NCBI GenBank assembly: GCA_002780805.1
Contig: PEUD01000091.1
Location: 996 to 15,076 of the forward strand
Length of the DNA: 14,081 nt
Direction: 5' to 3'
Source: Candidatus Omnitrophica bacterium CG02_land_8_20_14_3_00__42_8
GTDB taxonomy: Bacteria > Omnitrophota > Gorgyraeia > Gorgyraeales > Gorgyraeaceae
Below, in pieces: positions 1 through 6,962 of the stretch. The notes below the pieces were generated by a model. The model did no database searches. It saw only the letters and a list, made by a program, of their open reading frames with translations, and had not been told where the DNA came from. How positions within the stretch are numbered: the stretch's first letter is position 1; each line of letters starts with the position of its first letter. The translations under genes and the position numbers were made by a program.

Positions 1-502
1 AAAATAAAATCACGAGCGGAAGCCATGTGACTGAAGCGAGCGAAGCCGGAAGATTTATCACTGAAATTATATATCCCGAGAACATAAACGCGGTCCCGGA
101 CAGGAGACACGCATACCCGGAATAGCCCCACTCCTTCATCAAGATATAAATAAATAAACCCGCCAGGAAAATATGTATTATTATGAAATAATTAAATGCG
201 TCTGGATAAGAAAATAACAGGTATGTTGCGCTTAGGGGATAGAATACGCATGTCTGGAGCTCTGCCAGATGCGGGCTCCCGCAATGTATGTACGGGTCCC
301 AGAGAGGTATCTTGAACTTTAAAAACTCATTTGCGCTGAATTCCCTTAAAGGATAAAAAAATCTGGACAGGTCTCTATGTATGAATATCTTATTATGGAA
401 TAACGGGTCTGAAAAAAATATAAGCGTGAGCCCGGCTAAAATAAAAATGGGGATGGCATCCTTTAACCATCCCCATTTAATATTCACGGCGATTCGTTTC
501 AA
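1..502 (-). CDS. YfhO-like multi-pass membrane protein, N-terminal part (cut by window edge)
   Basis: An open frame runs off the left edge; 167 codons are visible. A hydrophobic helix (about residues 15-30) is followed by an extracytoplasmic-looking stretch with RDLSRFFYPLREF (43-55) and IPLWDPYIHCGSPHLAE (65-81), then FYPLS and further helices at about 103-122 and 130-148. This RD...FYPLREF / PLWDPY..G.P order is what I know from YfhO-type proteins, large membrane proteins thought to act in glycosylation of surface polymers. Function is inferred from family resemblance. Start is uncertain: TTG at 502 and GTG at 487 are the candidates, neither with a clear Shine-Dalgarno, and the frame has no ATG before the first helix. 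It begins 20 nt after the pilin stop. An intrinsic terminator hairpin overlaps codons 9-20 (see 438-478). The family is typically much longer, so most of the gene lies outside the window. Confidence 0.72.
   Translation of the reverse strand, partial: MKRIAVNIKWGWLKDAIPIFILAGLTLIFFSDPLFHNKIFIHRDLSRFFYPLREFSANEFLKFKIPLWDPYIHCGSPHLAELQTCVFYPLSATYLLFSYPDAFNYFIIIHIFLAGLFIYILMKEWGYSGYACLLSGTAFMFSGYIISVINLPASLASVTWLPLVILF
438..478 (-). terminator. Intrinsic terminator after the pilin gene, inside the start of the YfhO-like gene
   Basis: On the minus strand a perfect 12-bp stem (arms 467-478 and 445-456, core ATGGGGATGG) with a 10-nt loop is followed at once by a T tract, TTTTTATTTT (447-438). This is a textbook Rho-independent terminator for minus-strand transcripts. 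It lies 45 nt past the pilin stop codon. The arms also encode residues of the YfhO-like protein if that starts at 502 or 487. On the plus strand the hairpin lacks a comparable T run. Confidence 0.85.
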
Positions 503-522
503 ATTCGTGGTAATTTGTGTTT

Positions 523-930
523 CTACCAGCCAGACGTATTCTGTGCGCCGTCTGAATAAGCGCCTGTCCTGCCGGAAGCAGATATATACCACCATCCATT
601 TGTGGATGTCGCTGTGCCGCTCGGGGCGACTCTTACAGCCGCTACACTGGTAGAGTTATTCAATGGGTTTTTCGGAATCAAGCTATCCGCGAAAAGCGCG
701 GTAGTTACAGCTGATGGAAACTCTGCTGTCCCTGAAGTAGCGCTCTTAGCGTAATCTATGGCAACTGCCGAACGTATTGCGCCGAGTCCGCCCTTTGTTG
801 CAGAAATCTTTGCCTGGGTAGTCAAGTCTGCGAATTTCGGAATAGCTATCGCCGATAATATCCCGAGAATTACAATGACCATTACCAGCTCGATCAATGT
901 AAAACCGCTTTTCCTTTTCAATCTTACCAT
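523..930 (-). CDS. Type IV pilin / pseudopilin-like protein with prepilin signal
   Basis: A 135-residue protein with a class III prepilin leader: short basic MVRLKRKSG, cleavage expected after Gly9, then FTLIELVMVIVILGIL with Phe at +1 and Glu at +5 (Glu14) and one hydrophobic helix to about residue 34. After processing by a prepilin peptidase (not in the window) it would be the subunit of a type IV pilus or type II secretion pseudopilus, driven by the GspE/GspF pair encoded just upstream. The globular part is small, rich in Ala/Ser/Thr, and has no Cys pair; it ends in a GWWYISASGRTGAYSD-type segment. ATG at 930 has a very strong ribosome site, GGGAGGAAAT (931-940). The gene has its own promoter (969-997) and terminator (438-478), so it is probably expressed at a higher level than the long operon. 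Major pilin versus pseudopilin cannot be decided here. Confidence 0.92.
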   Translation of the reverse strand: MVRLKRKSGFTLIELVMVIVILGILSAIAIPKFADLTTQAKISATKGGLGAIRSAVAIDYAKSATSGTAEFPSAVTTALFADSLIPKNPLNNSTSVAAVRVAPSGTATSTNGWWYISASGRTGAYSDGAQNTSGW

Positions 931-968
931 ATTTCCTCCCTTTCTTTTAGGCCGTTAATTTAAGCGAT

Positions 969-997
969 ATTTTAATAGCGTTTATGGTAATTGTCAA
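969..997 (-). promoter_or_regulatory. Sigma-70-type promoter of the pilin gene
   Basis: On the minus strand: -35 TTGACA (992-997), spacer of exactly 17 nt, -10 TAAAAT (969-974). Start of transcription is expected near 962, giving a leader of about 30 nt that contains the strong ribosome site. An A/T-only stretch lies directly upstream (998-1017), resembling an UP element. Hexamers and spacer length are identical to the promoter at 14032-14060. Confidence 0.85.
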
Positions 998-1020
998 TAT
1001 TTTTAAAAATTTTTTTTGCC

Positions 1021-2238
1021 TTACTGCCTGAATACGGATATCAGATTCCACATAGGCATGAATATCCCAAGGGCCATTATTAAAACCATGCCCCCGAGCG
1101 CAAATATCAGGATAGGCTCTATCAGGGTTGTCAAGTTTTTCACGGTATAATCAACCTGGGAATCATAATAATCAGAAACCTTGTGCAAGAGTTCGTTCAT
1201 CTTGCCTGTCTCTTCCCCTATCTTAACCATCTGTATGACAATGCCCGGAAAAAGTCCGCTTGCCTTCATTGGCTGAGCAATACCCTTGCCTTCGCCTATC
1301 CCTTGAATAATATTATCAATAGACTCTGCGATAACCCTGTTTCCCAGAGAATCCCTTACAATCTCCAGCGTATTTATTATAGGTATGCCGCTGGCGGATA
1401 AAAGCGCTGTCATCCTGCTGAAACGAGACATTGACACTTTCAGGAAAAGCCGGCCGAATACGGGCATTTTTAATTTAATGCCGTCCCACATATATCTGCC
1501 TGATTTGGTATTGACCGCGCGCCTGAATAGAAAAATAAGCGCGATCATGGCCAATATAATAAACGGCCAGTAATGTGAAAGTATAAAATGTGCGGCCAGA
1601 AGTATCTTGGTGGGCAAAGGAAGATCTGCGCCAAACCTTGCGAAGAGCGCGCTGAATTTAGGTATTACAAATATAACGAGAAGAGGAAATACCATGGAAA
1701 TAACCATCATTACCAATAGCGGATAGCGTATCGCCTGTTTAACCTTCATTCTTATCTCCTGCTCATGTTCCATGAGAGCGGCTAATCTGTCCAATACATC
1801 GTCTAATATGCCTCCTGCCTCGCCTGAACGCACCATATTTATATATATATCTGAAAAAACCAAAGGAAATCTGGAAAGAGAGTCTGAAAAACTTTTCCCT
1901 GATTCTATATCGTTTGATATCTCTTCAATGATTCTTTTGAAATAAGGATTACTCACTTGTTCGCTGATGGAGCCGAGGCTTACAAGTATCGCTACGCCTG
2001 CCTGCTGCAGCGTCATCAACTGTCTTGTAAAAACTATCAGTTCTTCCTGACTGACTCTATTGAAAAATTTCTGGAAAGGGCTAAAATTTACTACGCCCGG
2101 TTTTTGTTCTTCTATGAGAATAGGGACATACCCCATCTGTTTAAAATGGCCGGCGGCGGACTCCTTGCTCTCGCCTTCGATCATCCCCGTAGAAGCCCTG
2201 CCGTGCTTATCCCGTATCTTATACCTGAAATTTGGCAT
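1021..2238 (-). CDS. gspF: Type II secretion / type IV pilus inner-membrane platform protein (GspF/PilC family)
   Basis: A 405-residue protein with the duplicated T2SSF architecture: a first cytoplasmic helical domain (about 67-190) starting QEELIVFTRQLMTLQQAGV and ending in a membrane segment (171-193), a second membrane helix (about 211-237), then the repeated domain starting SMSRFSRMTALLSASGIPI (269-287) and a last helix (372-395). It anchors the assembly motor GspE in the inner membrane. The start is taken as the ATG at 2238 (MPNFRYKIRD), the family-typical N-terminus. A frame extension to 2292 would translate a palindromic repeat and is rejected. No clear Shine-Dalgarno precedes 2238. 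Last gene of the long operon, about 130 nt after gspE. Assignment to secretion versus pilus cannot be made from sequence; the nearby pilin favours a pilus or pseudopilus. Confidence 0.93.
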   Translation of the reverse strand: MPNFRYKIRDKHGRASTGMIEGESKESAAGHFKQMGYVPILIEEQKPGVVNFSPFQKFFNRVSQEELIVFTRQLMTLQQAGVAILVSLGSISEQVSNPYFKRIIEEISNDIESGKSFSDSLSRFPLVFSDIYINMVRSGEAGGILDDVLDRLAALMEHEQEIRMKVKQAIRYPLLVMMVISMVFPLLVIFVIPKFSALFARFGADLPLPTKILLAAHFILSHYWPFIILAMIALIFLFRRAVNTKSGRYMWDGIKLKMPVFGRLFLKVSMSRFSRMTALLSASGIPIINTLEIVRDSLGNRVIAESIDNIIQGIGEGKGIAQPMKASGLFPGIVIQMVKIGEETGKMNELLHKVSDYYDSQVDYTVKNLTTLIEPILIFALGGMVLIMALGIFMPMWNLISVFRQ

Positions 2239-2250
2239 TTGTTTTGGCGT

Positions 2251-2365
2251 ACTGATTGGCACACTAAAGTGTGCCCTACAAAGTTGCCGCAAAGGCCTTC
2301 ATAAACATCTTCTGTAGGGGACCCTTAAGGGCCCCCTACAGAAGCATTTCGGCCTTTGCCTTTAA
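2251..2365 (-). repeat. Nested palindromic repeat, copy 1 (gspE/gspF junction)
   Basis: Three inverted repeats in one element. (1) GGCACACT/AGTGTGCC, 2258-2265 and 2268-2275. (2) An outer stem GCAAAGGCC/GGCCTTTGC, 2289-2297 and 2351-2359. (3) Enclosed by it, a long inner palindrome 2309-2344 with arms CTTCTGTAGGGG/CCCCTACAGAAG, one mismatch, and centre CCCTTAAGGG. The flanking frame is repeated at 11945-12041: 50 of 55 positions identical over 2251-2305, and 17 of 17 over 2349-2365. The inner palindrome is different there. No T tract follows, so it does not look like a terminator. It ends just before the gspE stop. Confidence 0.9.
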
Positions 2366-2366
2366 A

Positions 2367-4046
2367 TTACTCTTCCTGCGTTGCTTTTATTACTTCTTCC
2401 GGCGTTGTAATGCCTTTTAAGATCTTGTCCAGGCCGTCATCCCTCAATGTCTTCATGCCTGTCTCTACCGCTATTTTCTTTAAAATACCGCTTGAGGCCT
2501 TATCTACTATAAGTTTTCTGATCTGGTCATTCACAATCAGGAGTTCAAATATGCCTATGCGCTCTCTATATCCTGTATTCTTACATGCGCCGCATCCCTT
2601 GCCTTTAAAAAACCCCTTTTTCTGATTAATTCCCAGGACTTTTAAAATATCTTCTGAAGGGGTGTATTCTTCCCTGCACTTATCGCAAATCTTCCTGACA
2701 AGCCGCTGCGCAAGAATACCTATAATAGAGCTGGAGATCAAAAACGGTTCTATTTCCATATCTATAAGCCTGGATAGAGCCCCTGAGGCGTCATTTGTAT
2801 GAAGAGTGCTTAAAACCAAATGGCCTGTCAATGAAGCCTGCACGCTGATCTCCGCTGTTTCTTTATCCCTTATTTCTCCTACCATTATCACATCAGGGTC
2901 CTGCCTTAAAATAGATCTCAGCCCTGTCGCGAAAGTCAGCCCTGCTTTTGGATTTATCTGAGACTGTCTTATCCTGCCAAGATGATATTCAACAGGATCT
3001 TCTATCGTAATCACATTTTTCTCTTCTGATTCAATTATTGAAAGCGCTGAATAAAGCGTGGTGGTCTTTCCGCTGCCTGTAGGGCCTGTAACTAAAATTA
3101 TGCCGTGAGGATATTTTACCAATTTTTCAAATTCTTTTTGCGTGTCAGCCGAAAAACCTATTTTATCAAGGCCCAGAACTATCCCGCCCCTGTCTAAAAT
3201 CCTTATAACAATATTTTCTCCGTATATGGTAGGAAAAGAAGAAACCCTCAGATCAATATCTCTGTCTAAGGCCTTCATATCGAATCTTCCGTCCTGCGGT
3301 TTCCTTTTTTCGGCAATATCCATCTTGGAAAGCACCTTTATCCTGGACATGAGCGCGGGTTCCAGATGTTTCGGAGGCGAAAACATTTCATGCAATATGC
3401 CGTCTATCCTGAATCTGACTACTAGTTTAGCTTCCTCAGGTTCAATATGTATATCGCTCGCCCTATCCTTTACCGCCTGCAATATAATCATATTCACAAG
3501 TTTTATCACAGGCGCTTCCTCTGCTATTTCAGCAAGTTTTTTTGAATCTAATTCAACCCTGGATTCCTGTAACCTGCTTTCTTTATCTATATCTTTTACA
3601 ACATCATCAAAAGAAGACGCCGTCTTGTAATACTGATCTATGGCATTCAATATAGAGCTTTCCGTAGCCAGGGCTGGTTCTATGCCGCACTTTGCCCTGC
3701 GGCTTAGCTCATCTATCGCCATGATATCCTTTGGATCCGCCATCGCGACAGTCAGGGAACTGCCTATTTTGAAAATAGGTATTGCCTTATATTTCTGGGC
3801 CATGGTTTCCGGTATGAGCTTCACTGTTTCTGCGTCTATAATATAATTCGAAAGATTCACGTATGGAATATCCAGGGCCTCTGAAACTGCCTGGGCATAC
3901 ACCTCTTCGGCCGCCATCCCGGAACGCACTATCACTTTCCCGATGGGCATGCCTTTTTTTCTGGATTCTTCCAGCGCTTTATTAAATTGTTCTTTTGTGA
4001 TAATCGCTTTTTCTAATAATATCTGCTCTGCGTTTTTCTTTGTCAT
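2367..4046 (-). CDS. gspE: Type II secretion / type IV pilus assembly ATPase (GspE/PilB family)
   Basis: A 559-residue hexameric motor ATPase of the secretion superfamily. The N-terminal T2SSE_N/MshEN-type domain covers about 1-140 (paired LLEKAIITKEQFNKAL and MADPKDIMAIDEL segments). It is followed by a linker and the N2 domain with SDIHIEPEE (197-205). The C-terminal ATPase has Walker A GPTGSGKT (321-328), an Asp box, Walker B RQDPDVIMVGEIRD (381-394) and a His box TGHLVLSTLHTND. A tetracysteine zinc site is present (Cys454, Cys457, Cys485, Cys488), typical of GspE/PilB and absent from PilT. It powers extension or secretion together with the GspF platform. ATG at 4046; the purine run AGAAG before it is partly supplied by the arm of the upstream palindrome. 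An MshEN domain can bind c-di-GMP in some relatives; whether it does so here is unknown. Confidence 0.95.
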   Translation of the reverse strand: MTKKNAEQILLEKAIITKEQFNKALEESRKKGMPIGKVIVRSGMAAEEVYAQAVSEALDIPYVNLSNYIIDAETVKLIPETMAQKYKAIPIFKIGSSLTVAMADPKDIMAIDELSRRAKCGIEPALATESSILNAIDQYYKTASSFDDVVKDIDKESRLQESRVELDSKKLAEIAEEAPVIKLVNMIILQAVKDRASDIHIEPEEAKLVVRFRIDGILHEMFSPPKHLEPALMSRIKVLSKMDIAEKRKPQDGRFDMKALDRDIDLRVSSFPTIYGENIVIRILDRGGIVLGLDKIGFSADTQKEFEKLVKYPHGIILVTGPTGSGKTTTLYSALSIIESEEKNVITIEDPVEYHLGRIRQSQINPKAGLTFATGLRSILRQDPDVIMVGEIRDKETAEISVQASLTGHLVLSTLHTNDASGALSRLIDMEIEPFLISSSIIGILAQRLVRKICDKCREEYTPSEDILKVLGINQKKGFFKGKGCGACKNTGYRERIGIFELLIVNDQIRKLIVDKASSGILKKIAVETGMKTLRDDGLDKILKGITTPEEVIKATQEE

Positions 4047-4054
4047 ATTTATTC

Positions 4055-4101
4055 TTCTCGACTTCGCTCGAAGAATAATAGTGTTCGAGCACAGTCGAGA
4101 A
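4055..4101 (-). repeat. Two-tier palindrome between receiver 1 and gspE
   Basis: Outer arms TTCTCGACT (4055-4063) and AGTCGAGAA (4093-4101), a symmetric 2x2 internal loop, inner arms GCTCGAA (4066-4072) and TTCGAGC (4084-4090), and an 11-nt A/T-rich loop. It occupies most of the 62-nt gap. The same motifs in the same order (TTCTCGA, GCTCGAA, TTCGAG, TCGAGAA) recur, expanded, at 7489-7591. No T tract follows. Confidence 0.85.
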
Positions 4102-4108
4102 CCATGTT

Positions 4109-4483
4109 TTATATTTTTAATATTTCTTTTATCTTACTAACTAAATCATCCAGCTCAAACGGTTTTTCCATGTATCCGCTGATTTTCTGAAAAGCAAAAA
4201 GATCCCTGACTTTTTCCTCCTCTTTGCCGCTAAGCATAAGAATAGGCGTATCTTTTATTTTTTGAATCTTCCTGATTTCTTTAAGGCATGTGTATCCATC
4301 CATCTTAGGCATCATTATATCCAAAATAATCAAATCTGGCATTTCCAGTTCCGCGGCCTTTATACCGGCTTCCCCATCGCCGGCGGTTATCACGGCAAAA
4401 CTTTCCTGTTCAAGCCTTATCTTCAGCAATTTCTGTATGTCTTCTTCGTCGTCTACAACCAATATCTTTTTCTGGTTACTCAT
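4109..4483 (-). CDS. Single-domain response regulator (receiver 1)
   Basis: A 124-residue protein made of one REC domain: acidic pair Asp11/Asp12, phospho-acceptor Asp55 in IILDIMMPKMDGY, Ser85 in place of the usual Thr/Ser switch, and Lys107 in EKPFE. There is no output domain, so it would work by protein contact, as CheY or Spo0F do. The start at ATG 4483 is supported by GGGAG six nt upstream. It is one of three tandem receivers plus the receiver of the hybrid kinase at 5415-6962, the natural phosphodonor candidate, with gspE next downstream. The variant ILMLSGKEEEKVRDLFAFQK is closely matched in receiver 3, suggesting that these two are duplicates. Target unknown; control of pilus or secretion motor activity is an inference from position. 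Confidence 0.93.
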   Translation of the reverse strand: MSNQKKILVVDDEEDIQKLLKIRLEQESFAVITAGDGEAGIKAAELEMPDLIILDIMMPKMDGYTCLKEIRKIQKIKDTPILMLSGKEEEKVRDLFAFQKISGYMEKPFELDDLVSKIKEILKI

Positions 4484-4502
4484 ATCTAACTCCCTTTTTT
4501 TA

Positions 4503-4594
4503 ATCGCAGAACTACGCAGAAGTTTATGTATTTCCGCGTGGTTCCGCGTCTGACCCGAGCGAAACGAGGGTCAGCTTCCGCGTAGTTCAGCGAT
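4503..4594 (-). repeat. Nested palindromic repeat between receivers 2 and 1
   Basis: Outer arms 4503-4522 and 4575-4594 are complementary at 18 of 20 positions (ATCGC.GAACTACGC.GAAG). Inside is a 7-bp stem CTGACCC/GGGTCAG (4550-4556, 4568-4574) with an 11-nt loop. A further direct copy of the arm motif, CCGCGTGGTTCCGCG, lies at 4534-4548. One arm codes for the last residues of receiver 2, and its stop codon is in the inner stem. The arm motif GCGTAGTTCAGCGAT (4580-4594) recurs with one change at 7657-7671. Confidence 0.85.
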
Positions 4595-4960
4595 ATTTAA
4601 TAATTCCTTCATTTTCTCTAACAATACCTCCGGTTCAAAAGGCTTGGCAATGTAAGCGTCCGCTCCCATTTCTTTGCCGAGCTCTTCGTCTTTTTGCTGG
4701 GCTTTTGCCGTAAATATTATTATGGGAATAGCTTTATAAATCTTGTCGAATTTAAGCATGCGGCAAACCTTATACCCATCAAGTTTAGGAAGCATAAGAT
4801 CCAGTATCATGAGATCAGGCCGTTCAGTCCTGGCCTTATTAAGGCCTTCCTGGCCGTCAGAGGCTGTCAACACTTCGTAATTATTCGCCTCCAGCCTGAA
4901 TCTCAATAGATTTAAGATATCTTCTTCATCATCTACTATCAATATCCTTTTTTTATCCAT
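4571..4960 (-). CDS. Single-domain response regulator (receiver 2)
   Basis: A 129-residue REC-only protein: Asp10/Asp11, phospho-acceptor Asp54 in MILDLMLPKLDGY, Thr84 in IIFTAK and Lys106 in AKPFEP. This is a canonical active-site set, and closer to standard CheY/PhoB receivers than its two neighbours. The start ATG at 4960 shares its A with the TAA stop of receiver 3 (TAATG), so translation is probably coupled; GGGGAG lies 8 nt upstream inside receiver 3. The last residues (AELRGS) are encoded by the arm of the palindrome at 4503-4594 and extend past the normal end of the domain (KELLNI), so they look like an addition from the element. No output domain; partner unknown. Confidence 0.93.
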   Translation of the reverse strand: MDKKRILIVDDEEDILNLLRFRLEANNYEVLTASDGQEGLNKARTERPDLMILDLMLPKLDGYKVCRMLKFDKIYKAIPIIIFTAKAQQKDEELGKEMGADAYIAKPFEPEVLLEKMKELLNIAELRGS

Positions 4961-5337
4961 TACCTTTTCTCCCCTATTGAAATCTTTATCTTCTCCAATA
5001 GTTCTTTTGTATCAAAAGGCTTCTCCATAAAGAATACTACCTTTTCAAGAGCAAAAAGATCTCCCATCTTTTTCTTTTCTTTTGCGCTGAGTATGATTAC
5101 CGGAATATTGGCATATTTTTCATGCTTCCTCATTTCTCTCAATACGCTGTAACCATCCATATTAGGAAGCATTATATCCAATAGAATCACATCCGGCTTT
5201 TTTATATTTAAAACATCGAGCATTTCTTTCCCGTCCATAACGCTCATGAACTCATAGCCCTCTGCCTCTATTCTGACCTTAAGCATTTTTGCCAGATCTG
5301 CGTCATCATCCACCACTAAAACTATTTTTTTATCCAT
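4960..5337 (-). CDS. Single-domain response regulator (receiver 3)
   Basis: A 125-residue REC-only protein: Asp10-Asp12, phospho-acceptor Asp54 in ILLDIMLPNMDGY, Ser84 in IILSAK and Lys106 in MEKPFD. The region after the switch residue (SAKEKKKMGDLFALEKVVFFMEKPF) parallels receiver 1 (SGKEEEKVRDLFAFQ...YMEKPF) and differs from receiver 2. The order A-B-A' suggests duplication with divergence. ATG at 5337 has a good site AGAGGTGA, which begins two nt after the palindrome at 5353-5393. Stop overlaps the receiver 2 start. Likely phosphate source is the hybrid kinase immediately upstream; this is inference from position. Confidence 0.93.
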   Translation of the reverse strand: MDKKIVLVVDDDADLAKMLKVRIEAEGYEFMSVMDGKEMLDVLNIKKPDVILLDIMLPNMDGYSVLREMRKHEKYANIPVIILSAKEKKKMGDLFALEKVVFFMEKPFDTKELLEKIKISIGEKR

Positions 5338-5352
5338 GAATTGTCACCTCTG

Positions 5353-5393
5353 AATTTGGCAGTAGGTTGCCCCTAGCAACCTACTGCCAAATT
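5353..5393 (-). repeat. Perfect 18-bp inverted repeat between hybrid kinase and receiver 3
   Basis: Arms AATTTGGCAGTAGGTTGC (5353-5370) and its exact complement (5376-5393) around a 5-nt loop. It lies 21 nt after the kinase stop and directly abuts the ribosome site of receiver 3. No T tract. I see no second copy in the window. Confidence 0.92.
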
Positions 5394-5414
5394 GGTTAAG
5401 GAACTGATACATCG

Positions 5415-6962
5415 TCACACATATTTAAAGACTTCATTTATTTTACTAATCAAGTCTTCCGGCTCAAAAGGTTTTTCAATAAATCCTGCTGCTCCAAGCT
5501 GCTCTATAGATTCCTTTGTATTCTTATTTGCGAGAGCGGAAAAAACAAGTATGGGTATACGCATGGTATCTGAATCTTTTTTAAGCCTTTTTGACACTTC
5601 AAATCCGTCTATCTTGGGCATCATGAGATCCAGAAGTATAAGATCCGGTTTATTTTTCTTAGCCAGCTCTACGCCTCTATCTCCATCATTAGCCGTGATA
5701 GTATCGAAACCCATGTTTTTAAGCCTGAAGGAAAGCATAGACGTAAGGCCTTCTTCGTCATCTATTATAAGAAGTATTTTCTGCGGAATTATTGAATTCT
5801 CGCCTTTCCTTAAATCCAACTCCGCCTTCTCTATAAGTTCTTCTTTATCTGCAGTGTCGTCAGGATATATTGAAATACCAAAAACCAACGCCGTCTTAAT
5901 TCTCTCTCTAATCCTTTTTATTATTGCCATGACGCCAATCCTGTCTGTAACTGCCATAATTACAAGAAATTCGCCGTTCTTATATCTGGTAATCTTATCC
6001 TCAGGCCCTCTGACTGTATTCTTTATAGCCTGTTCTAATTCATTAAAAACCTTCTCGTTTCTATCTTTTGCATCTTTGACTTCAAATATGATCAAAGCAA
6101 GCTTAGATTCATTTCGTCTTGCCCTTTCTATTGAATCTTCAATTAAGAAACTAAACTCCTCGTCCTTTTTGTAAATGGGTATAGTAAAAATAAATTTACT
6201 GCCGGCGCCGGGCTTTGATATAGCCCATATATCCCCGCCGTGAAGCTCTATGATGCCTTTTGAAATACATAGGCCCAGCCCTGCGCCTCCGTATTTACGA
6301 GTCATGCTCGTATCCAGCGGGCTAAAATTCCTGAACAGGTTTTTTATGTCCTTCTCCGGTATCCCGATACCATTATCTTCCACAATAATTCTTACAAACC
6401 AACTGTTGTTTATGTTTTCCTTTGCGCTGGATATCTTTATCCTCCCGTTATTTTTGTTGAATTTTATGGCATTCGATATAAGATTTTTCAGAACCTGGCC
6501 TATCCTGTCAGGATCAAACCACGTAGGCTCCACAGACGTGCCGAGGGAAATGCTGAATTCCATATTCTTCTGTTCAACACTTGCTTTTGTAGAGGCGTAA
6601 ACTTCTTTTATGAGTTCATTTACATTCAGCTTTCTTTTGCGCATCGTAATCCTGCCTGCTTCCATCTTGGACATGTCAAGAATATCTGTTATAAGTTTTG
6701 CCAGGCGGTCTATGTTATTTTTAGCTATGCCAAGAAATTTTTTCTGTTCTTCGTTAAGAGGCCCGGCTATGCCGTCCAGCACAAGGGAAATGCTTTCTTT
6801 AATAGAGGTCAGCGGCGTCCTTAGTTCATGAGAGATCATGGATATAAAATCAGATTTTATCCTGGATAATTTTTCAACCTCCTTATTTGCCTTTGAGAGC
6901 GCGTCTTTCAGGCCCTGCGCTTCTTTTTCGCGATCTTTCATCCTATCTTCCTCATTTCTCAT
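5415..6962 (-). CDS. Soluble hybrid histidine kinase with degenerate GGDEF-like domain and receiver
   Basis: A 515-residue protein without signal peptide, membrane helix or recognisable sensor domain. In order: a charged helical/coiled-coil lead-in (1-38), HisKA with phospho-acceptor His45 in SHELRTPL, and a HATPase domain with N box (NLISNAIKF, around Asn164), G1 DNGIGIP (196-202) and G2 GGAGLGL (225-231). A middle domain (about 268-388) resembles a degenerate GGDEF domain: YKNGEFLVIM (327-336) sits where GGDEF would be, followed by VFGISIYPDDTADKEELIEKAE. Last comes a REC domain (about 395-515; Asp401/402, Asp445, Ser475, Lys497). The missing GGDEF signature argues against diguanylate cyclase activity. 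Start at ATG 6962 overlaps the kdsC stop (ATGA). An in-frame ATG at 6941 has a better site (GAGGA, 7 nt away) and may be the true start. Likely donor for the receivers downstream. Confidence 0.9.
   Translation of the reverse strand: MRNEEDRMKDREKEAQGLKDALSKANKEVEKLSRIKSDFISMISHELRTPLTSIKESISLVLDGIAGPLNEEQKKFLGIAKNNIDRLAKLITDILDMSKMEAGRITMRKRKLNVNELIKEVYASTKASVEQKNMEFSISLGTSVEPTWFDPDRIGQVLKNLISNAIKFNKNNGRIKISSAKENINNSWFVRIIVEDNGIGIPEKDIKNLFRNFSPLDTSMTRKYGGAGLGLCISKGIIELHGGDIWAISKPGAGSKFIFTIPIYKKDEEFSFLIEDSIERARRNESKLALIIFEVKDAKDRNEKVFNELEQAIKNTVRGPEDKITRYKNGEFLVIMAVTDRIGVMAIIKRIRERIKTALVFGISIYPDDTADKEELIEKAELDLRKGENSIIPQKILLIIDDEEGLTSMLSFRLKNMGFDTITANDGDRGVELAKKNKPDLILLDLMMPKIDGFEVSKRLKKDSDTMRIPILVFSALANKNTKESIEQLGAAGFIEKPFEPEDLISKINEVFKYV

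Noticed and set aside
2239..2292. N-terminal extension of GspF to 2292
   Set aside because: The added residues come from the GGCACACT/AGTGTGCC stem of a repeat. MPNFRYKIRD at 2238 is the expected family start.
5392..6174. A 260-codon open frame on the plus strand, plus similar long frames elsewhere on that strand
   Set aside because: It is exactly antisense to the hybrid kinase, has Ser/Ile/Leu-rich low-complexity translation typical of a shadow frame, no ribosome site and no domain. The minus-strand reading has complete kinase motifs. The same applies to the other plus-strand frames over real genes.
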